28,880 nt of DNA from JALZUE01 sp051251725. Lineage in GTDB: Bacteria > Pseudomonadota > Gammaproteobacteria > Enterobacterales > Alteromonadaceae. Both the position numbers and the translations under genes were made by a program. The notes below the pieces were generated by a model that did not search any database, had not been told where the DNA came from, and saw only the letters and a program-made list of their open reading frames with translations. Below are positions 24,517 to 28,880 of this stretch, one piece after another. Position 1 is the first letter of the stretch. Every line of letters begins with the position of its first letter. Location: assembly GCA_051251725.1 (NCBI GenBank), contig JBPOFN010000050.1, forward strand, positions 1 through 28,880, read 5' to 3'.

Positions 24517-24939
24517 ATGTATCAAAGAGTTAGGCGCCGAAAAGTAGCAGAAATTAACGTTGTACCTTACATCGATGTGATGTTAGTTTTATTAATTATT
24601 TTTATGGTTACTGCTCCGTTAATTACTCAAGGGGTGAAGGTAGACTTACCCAAAGCAGATGCAAAACCGATTGATAAAGACAGTAAAACCCCGTTAGTTG
24701 CGTCAGTAGATGCCGCGGGCAATTATTATCTATCTATTAATGGTGAAAATCAAAAAATGTCGGCTGAAGATGTTGCTATCGAAGTTAAAGCACGATTAAC
24801 ATTAGATCCAGATACGCCGGTTGTGGTCAATGGCGATGGTGCGGTCTCTTATAATGCAGTAGTGCAATTAATGGTGTTATTGCAAAATATTGCTGGCGTG
24901 CCGAGTGTCGGCTTAATGACCGACTCACCGGAGAAATAA
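24517..24939 (+). CDS. tolR: Tol-Pal system protein TolR
   Basis: TolR is the single-pass partner of TolQ. The 140 residues have a short basic N-terminus. A membrane helix follows, starting EINVVPYIDVMLVLLIIFMVTAPLI, with Asp20 aligned to the proton-carrying Asp23 of E. coli TolR. The periplasmic domain ends VPSVGLMTDSPEK, where E. coli has VKSVGLMTQPI. It lies 72 bp after tolQ and 2 bp before tolA. Confidence 0.98.
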   Translation: MYQRVRRRKVAEINVVPYIDVMLVLLIIFMVTAPLITQGVKVDLPKADAKPIDKDSKTPLVASVDAAGNYYLSINGENQKMSAEDVAIEVKARLTLDPDTPVVVNGDGAVSYNAVVQLMVLLQNIAGVPSVGLMTDSPEK

Positions 24940-24941
24940 TA

Positions 24942-25856
24942 GTGGATAAGAAGTATTCAATTCCATTAACGTTGAGTGTTGTTTTACATCTTGGCTTGGC
25001 GATATTCTTATTGGCGGGTGACTTTTCTCATGAAGTTAAACCATCGCCAAAACCTGCCAGTGAAATAAATCCGATCCAAGCTGTTGCTGTTGACAAAAAA
25101 AAGCTAGAAGCACGGGTCAATCAACTGAATAAACAAAAAAGTGATGATAAAGCCGCTGAGCGCAAACGCATTAAAGATTTAGAAGACCGAGCTGCAAAAG
25201 CAAAAGTTAAACGTGCAAAAGAACAGGAACGGCTTAAAACATTAGAAAAACAGCGTAAGCAAAAAGAAATTGAAAAACGCAAAGCCGATGCTGCGGCCGA
25301 AAGTGCAAATGCCAAAGCCGCTCAAGCAGAAAAAGCCCGCAAAGAAAAAGTAGCGGAACAGCAAAAAGCTGAAAGAGCTGCTGCTGATGCAAAAGCGAAA
25401 AGATTAAAAGAAGAGCAAGTAGCGAAAAAAGCCGCTGAAATTCGCAAGCAACGTGAAGAAGATCAAAAACGCAAAGATCGCGAAGCGAAAGAGCGTCAAT
25501 TACAAGAACAATTATTACAAGAACAATTAGCCGCTGAAATGGCTGAACGTCAACAAGCGAAAAGTCAGCAGGTTATGACTGAAGTTAATCGTTATAATGC
25601 ACTTATTGGCCAAGCGATAAATCGTAGTGTTTTAAAAGATAAAGCGACTATGAATGGTAAATCTTGTAGCTTAACAATAAGTATTACATCATCGGGCTTT
25701 GTTACCAATGTTGTTACGGGACGAGGCGACCTTGCGGTATGTAATGCAGCTAAAACAGGAGTGTTTAAGCTCGGGACAATACCAATGTCTCAAGACCCTG
25801 ATGTATATGCTCAATTTAAAAAATTCACTTTGGAATATATTCCTGACTTTAATTAG
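24942..25856 (+). CDS. tolA: Tol-Pal system inner-membrane protein TolA
   Basis: TolA spans the periplasm and transmits TolQR energy to TolB and Pal. The 304 residues are shorter than the about 420 of E. coli TolA. Domain I is an N-terminal helix (6-26, IPLTLSVVLHLGLAIFLLAG) carrying the Ser-His pair (SVVLH) known to contact TolQR. Domain II (about 50-205) is a long Lys/Ala/Glu/Arg helix, the part that is shortened. Domain III (about 210-304) is the globular C-terminus with Cys residues in SCSLTISI and LAVCNAAK that could form its disulfide. The start is GTG, 2 bp after the tolR stop, so the two are translationally linked. Confidence 0.97.
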   Translation: MDKKYSIPLTLSVVLHLGLAIFLLAGDFSHEVKPSPKPASEINPIQAVAVDKKKLEARVNQLNKQKSDDKAAERKRIKDLEDRAAKAKVKRAKEQERLKTLEKQRKQKEIEKRKADAAAESANAKAAQAEKARKEKVAEQQKAERAAADAKAKRLKEEQVAKKAAEIRKQREEDQKRKDREAKERQLQEQLLQEQLAAEMAERQQAKSQQVMTEVNRYNALIGQAINRSVLKDKATMNGKSCSLTISITSSGFVTNVVTGRGDLAVCNAAKTGVFKLGTIPMSQDPDVYAQFKKFTLEYIPDFN

Positions 25857-25904
25857 TCAGCAATATTAAATTAAAATTTAATTAAAAAGAACCTAAGCTA
25901 ATTT

Positions 25905-27254
25905 ATGAAAATGTTGAAAAAAGTATTGTTAATCTGTGTAACTTTTATCTCGCTATCAAGCCATGCCACGTTGCAAAAAATTGTTATTACCGGTGGCTTA
26001 GACTCAGCACGTCCTATTGCGATTTTACCATTTAAATGGAATGGTTCAGGGCTTATACCAGAGGATATTGCGCAAGTTATTAGTGATGACTTATTGCGTA
26101 GTGGCAAATTTAGCCCGATCAGCGACATGAAATTTCCATCAATGCCGACTAACGATAAACAAGTTGATTACAATGCTTGGGCGGCAACGGGCGTTGAAGC
26201 TATAGTTATAGGTGAAATTAATGAAACAGCGATAGGTAATTATGATATTTCTTATCAGCTAATTGACGTGATTCGCGGTCAAATCACCGGCGGTAAATCA
26301 CAAATGCTGAGCAGCGGTAAATTAGTCCAAGCGACTGATCATATTCTTGCGGCTTCTTCCGTACAAGTCACTGCCGGACAATTTCGCCGTTACGCGCATC
26401 GGATCAGTGATACCGTTTATGAAAAATTAACGGGCACCCGCGGCGCATTTTTAACTAAAATTGCTTACGTGATAGTGCGCGATGGTGACGAATACCCATA
26501 CCAATTAGCGATTGCGGATTATGATGGTGTTAATGAGCATGTATTATTAAGCTCTAAAGAACCGCTTATGTCACCAAACTGGTCACCTGACGGCGAGCAA
26601 TTAGCTTATGTGACCTTTGAAAATCGCCAAGCACAAATTTACACACTTAATATTTATACAGGCCAACGTAGTTTAGCGAGTTCACATAAAGGCATAAATG
26701 GCGCACCGACTTGGTCTCCTGATGGTAAAAAATTAGCGATGGTGTTATCAAAAGACGGTAACCCTGAAGTTTATATAAAAAACCTTGAGACCCGCCAATT
26801 ACGTCGAATTACTCGTCATCGAGCGATAGATACTGAGCCAAGTTGGACACCAGACGGTAAATCATTAATATATAGTTCAGAACGAGGTGGAAAACCGCAG
26901 CTTTATCGCGTAGATTTAAACTCTGGTAAGTTAAAACGCTTAACTTTTGATGGTGAAATGAACCTTGGTGGCTCGGTAACACCCGACGGAAGTCAATTAG
27001 TGATGGTAAATCGCACTCAGGGTCAGTATCATCTAGCAAAGCAAGAACTTAGCACTGGTTTGTTTCAAGTGTTAACCAGTACTCGCTTAGATGAATCACC
27101 AAGTATTTCGCCAAACGGTGGAATGATAATTTACAGTACTTTGCATAATAATCGCCAAGTACTAAGTTTGGTTTCTGTTGATGGTCGATTTAAAGCTCGT
27201 TTACCTGCGTTAAACGGGGAAGTTAAATCACCAGCATGGTCACCTTTTTTATAA
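25905..27254 (+). CDS. tolB: Tol-Pal system periplasmic beta-propeller TolB
   Basis: TolB is the periplasmic protein that binds Pal and releases it on contact with TolA. The 449 residues begin with a signal peptide ending SSHA, then a mature N-terminus TLQKIVITGGLDSARPIAILPF, the strand exchanged with TolA. The N-terminal alpha/beta domain runs to about residue 185. It is followed by WD40-like PD40 blades, each with a 'P-x-WSPDG-x-x-LAY' repeat: SPNWSPDGEQLAYV, APTWSPDGKKLAMV, EPSWTPDGKSLIYS, GSVTPDGSQLVMV and SPSISPNGGMIIYS. ATG 25911 is a possible alternative start two codons later. Confidence 0.98.
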   Translation: MKMLKKVLLICVTFISLSSHATLQKIVITGGLDSARPIAILPFKWNGSGLIPEDIAQVISDDLLRSGKFSPISDMKFPSMPTNDKQVDYNAWAATGVEAIVIGEINETAIGNYDISYQLIDVIRGQITGGKSQMLSSGKLVQATDHILAASSVQVTAGQFRRYAHRISDTVYEKLTGTRGAFLTKIAYVIVRDGDEYPYQLAIADYDGVNEHVLLSSKEPLMSPNWSPDGEQLAYVTFENRQAQIYTLNIYTGQRSLASSHKGINGAPTWSPDGKKLAMVLSKDGNPEVYIKNLETRQLRRITRHRAIDTEPSWTPDGKSLIYSSERGGKPQLYRVDLNSGKLKRLTFDGEMNLGGSVTPDGSQLVMVNRTQGQYHLAKQELSTGLFQVLTSTRLDESPSISPNGGMIIYSTLHNNRQVLSLVSVDGRFKARLPALNGEVKSPAWSPFL

Positions 27255-27299
27255 TAAATATTTTTAAATACTGACAATAAAATTAATAAGGAAAATAAA

Positions 27300-27854
27300 A
27301 TGCGCTTCAATAAAATTGTTAAAGCTTTAGCTGTTTCTTTACCTTTACTTGCAATTTCTGCATGTAGTTCTACTGATACTTCTGAAGAAGATGCACGAAT
27401 CGCGGCTGAACAAGCACAAGTTGCTGCCCAAGCCCAAGCATCTCAAGAAGCTGAGCAAGTTAAAGTTGCTGCGGCACAACGTGAAGCTGAAATGGCTGAG
27501 CAAAAGCGTCAAGCAATGGAAAAATTACTTGCTGCAAATATTATTTATTTCGAATTTGACAAGTCTACTTTAAGCGCTGACTTTTCAGCTATCTTAGAAG
27601 CACATGCTAAATTCTTAAACGCTAACACAAGCCGTTCAGTATTAGTTGAAGGTCATGCTGATGAACGTGGTACGCCTGAGTACAACATCGCGTTAGGTGA
27701 GCGTCGTGCTAAAGCTGTTGTTTCTTACTTAGAAAATATGGGTGTTGCTGCTTCACAAATTACTACGGTAAGTTACGGTGAAGAAAAACCAATGGCAAAA
27801 GATCGCACAGAAGAAGCTTTCGCGACTAACCGTCGTGCTGTGTTGGTTTATTAA
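27300..27854 (+). CDS. pal: Peptidoglycan-associated lipoprotein Pal
   Basis: Pal is the outer-membrane lipoprotein that grips peptidoglycan and is recycled to the division site by Tol. The lipobox AISAC gives lipid-modified Cys22. Residues about 26-80 are an Ala/Gln/Glu-rich helix without the usual Gly/Ser-rich linker, which makes the protein (184 residues) a little longer than E. coli Pal and probably adds a coiled-coil spacer. The OmpA-like domain starts IIYFEFDKSTL and contains VEGHADERGTPEYNIALGERRAKAV, with the Asp and Arg that bind diaminopimelate. AAGGA is well placed upstream of the ATG. Confidence 0.98.
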   Translation: MRFNKIVKALAVSLPLLAISACSSTDTSEEDARIAAEQAQVAAQAQASQEAEQVKVAAAQREAEMAEQKRQAMEKLLAANIIYFEFDKSTLSADFSAILEAHAKFLNANTSRSVLVEGHADERGTPEYNIALGERRAKAVVSYLENMGVAASQITTVSYGEEKPMAKDRTEEAFATNRRAVLVY

Positions 27855-27867
27855 TATCGGATAATAA

Positions 27868-28656
27868 ATGAAACACACTTATACTCTAGGTGGGTTATTT
27901 GCAGCTAGTACCTTTGCGGTATTAGCTGCTCAACCAGCCCCTGTAGTTGATGTTAGCAACCAAGCTAACCCTGCCGCTACTGTTACGCCTGTATCGCTCT
28001 CTGAACAGCTTATCAATCTTGAACGTAAACTCGACCAACGTAATCGTGCGCAAATTAATATGCAACGACAGTTAACTGATTTACAAAATGAAGTTGATGA
28101 AATTCGTGGTGTTACTGAATTACATAATCATAAACTTGAACAAATTCTTGAAAGACAGCGTGAGCTTTATCAAGAGTTAGATCGTCGTGTTAGTGATGCG
28201 ATTAAATCGCCGCAAGTGCCGGCAACTATTGCTGCTAATAATTCATCGTTAAATCCTGTTATTGAATACAGTGATAATTTAACGGAAAATGAAGCATACG
28301 ATCATGCTGTTAATTTGGTGTTAAAAGCCAAACAATACGATCAAGCAATCGAAAAATTTATCGCCTTTAATAGCAAATATCCTAATTCCACCTATGCTGC
28401 CAATGTGCATTATTGGTTAGGGCAATTATATTTTACTAAAGGTGAACTTAGTCAAGCTTCAAAAGAATTCTCTATTGTTGTTAATCAACATAAGAAATCA
28501 ACCAAGCGTAGTGACGCATTATTGAAATTAGGTATGGTTGCCGATAAAGAAGGTGACAAAGCAAAAGCGAAAGTTTTGTACAGTCAGTTGATTAAAGAAT
28601 ACCCATCAACGTCAGCGGCGCAATTAGCCACTTCCCGACTAGAGACACTGCAATAA
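27868..28656 (+). CDS. cpoB: Cell division coordinator CpoB (YbgF)
   Basis: CpoB is the periplasmic partner of TolA that links outer-membrane constriction to PBP1B septal synthesis. The 262 residues start with a signal peptide (1-21, ending LAAQPA). A trimerising coiled coil follows (about 45-105: LSEQLINLERKLDQRNRAQ, LQNEVDEIRGVTELHNHKLEQI), then a Ser/Pro linker. The TPR domain (about 140-262) has the repeats NLVLKAKQYDQAIEKFIAF, AANVHYWLGQLYFTKGELSQ and DALLKLGMVADKEGDKAKAK, ending ATSRLETL. It is 13 bp after pal, the conserved last gene of the cluster. Confidence 0.97.
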   Translation: MKHTYTLGGLFAASTFAVLAAQPAPVVDVSNQANPAATVTPVSLSEQLINLERKLDQRNRAQINMQRQLTDLQNEVDEIRGVTELHNHKLEQILERQRELYQELDRRVSDAIKSPQVPATIAANNSSLNPVIEYSDNLTENEAYDHAVNLVLKAKQYDQAIEKFIAFNSKYPNSTYAANVHYWLGQLYFTKGELSQASKEFSIVVNQHKKSTKRSDALLKLGMVADKEGDKAKAKVLYSQLIKEYPSTSAAQLATSRLETLQ

Positions 28657-28739
28657 TCGTTGTGTTGCTGAATACTTACACTATGTGCTGGCTTTTTGTG
28701 CAAACAAACGAGTTGGCATAAAAAACTTATAATTAGTTG

Positions 28740-28767
28740 TTGCACTAAAAATTATTATGAGTATTAT
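28740..28767 (+). promoter_or_regulatory. Promoter of the tRNA-Lys gene with GC-rich discriminator
   Basis: -35 TTGCAC (28740-28745), a 16-bp spacer and -10 TATTAT (28762-28767) are followed by GCGGCGCG, the GC-rich discriminator typical of stringently controlled rRNA/tRNA promoters. The start would be near 28774, about 34 bp before the mature tRNA. Confidence 0.65.
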
Positions 28768-28807
28768 ATGCGGCGCGTCAGACATGTAGTTCGACGCAAC
28801 AAGTTAT

Positions 28808-28880
28808 CGGTCGTTAGCTCAGTTGGTAGAGCAGTTGGCTTTTAACCAATTTGTCGAAGGTTCAAATCCTTCACGACCGA
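28808..28880 (+). tRNA. tRNA-Lys (anticodon UUU)
   Basis: The cloverleaf is complete up to the discriminator base: acceptor CGGTCGT pairs with ACGACCG, followed by A at 28880. The D arm is GCTCAGTTGGTAGAGC, the anticodon stem-loop is TTGG-CTTTTAA-CCAA with anticodon TTT, and the T arm contains GGTTCAAATCC. A C1-G72 pair replaces the G1-C72 of the E. coli tRNA. The CCA end, if encoded, lies past the window. E. coli also has lysine tRNA genes directly after cpoB, so this is conserved synteny and probably the first gene of a tRNA cluster. Confidence 0.95.

Overview
The window reads as a stretch of chromosome from a marine, AT-rich gammaproteobacterium. Colwelliaceae or a related Alteromonadales family is most likely. 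This is inferred from ruvCAB sitting next to ybgC-tolQRAB-pal-cpoB-tRNA-Lys, from the close resemblance of these proteins to the E. coli ones, and from the algal-polysaccharide type of accessory genes. No 16S rRNA is present, so the genus is a guess.

Layout. (1) 1-1538 is the edge of an integron-type gene cassette array. Two 99-bp attC sites (295-393 and 877-975) separate a coiled-coil membrane protein gene cut by the window edge, a GNAT acetyltransferase and a YefM-YoeB toxin-antitoxin cassette. The array points left and the toxin-antitoxin pair is inverted in it. No integrase gene is visible, so it looks like a CALIN (attC cluster lacking an integrase), at least within this window. (2) 1971-3494 encodes a FAD monooxygenase with an N-terminal zinc-ribbon-like extension. 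(3) 3846-13628 looks like carbohydrate-directed cargo: a 1240-residue secreted protein combining a CXXCH haem motif, a LamG-like domain, a CBM-like domain and a discoidin-like domain on Glu/Pro linkers; a small two-helix membrane protein; a GH42-like glycosidase; and, divergent from it, a lipoprotein sulfatase of formylglycine type. (4) 13756-16290 is a TonB-dependent receptor with four His/Asp/Glu-rich segments. It lies behind a near-consensus Zur box that overlaps its promoter, so I read it as a ZnuD-type zinc receptor and not the sugar receptor of the cluster. A solute-binding-like periplasmic protein converges on it. (5) 17323-19998 holds a sugar-porter MFS transporter and a lipoprotein SGNH esterase, plausibly belonging to the same sugar-use theme.

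(6) 20238-28880 is conserved core genome. ruvC, ruvA and ruvB encode Holliday-junction resolution. ybgC-tolQ-tolR-tolA-tolB-pal-cpoB encodes the trans-envelope Tol-Pal machine, which constricts the outer membrane at division and ties it to peptidoglycan synthesis. tRNA-Lys(UUU) follows, behind a promoter with a GC-rich discriminator.

The most novel non-coding signal lies between ruvB and ybgC (22566-23345). On the minus strand a sigma70-like promoter (23024-22996) and a textbook rho-independent terminator (22851-22823) bracket about 165 nt with internal hairpins and a CU-rich single-stranded stretch. No protein gene there explains the terminator, so this is a candidate small RNA. Several other intergenic regions are filled with short degenerate direct repeats.
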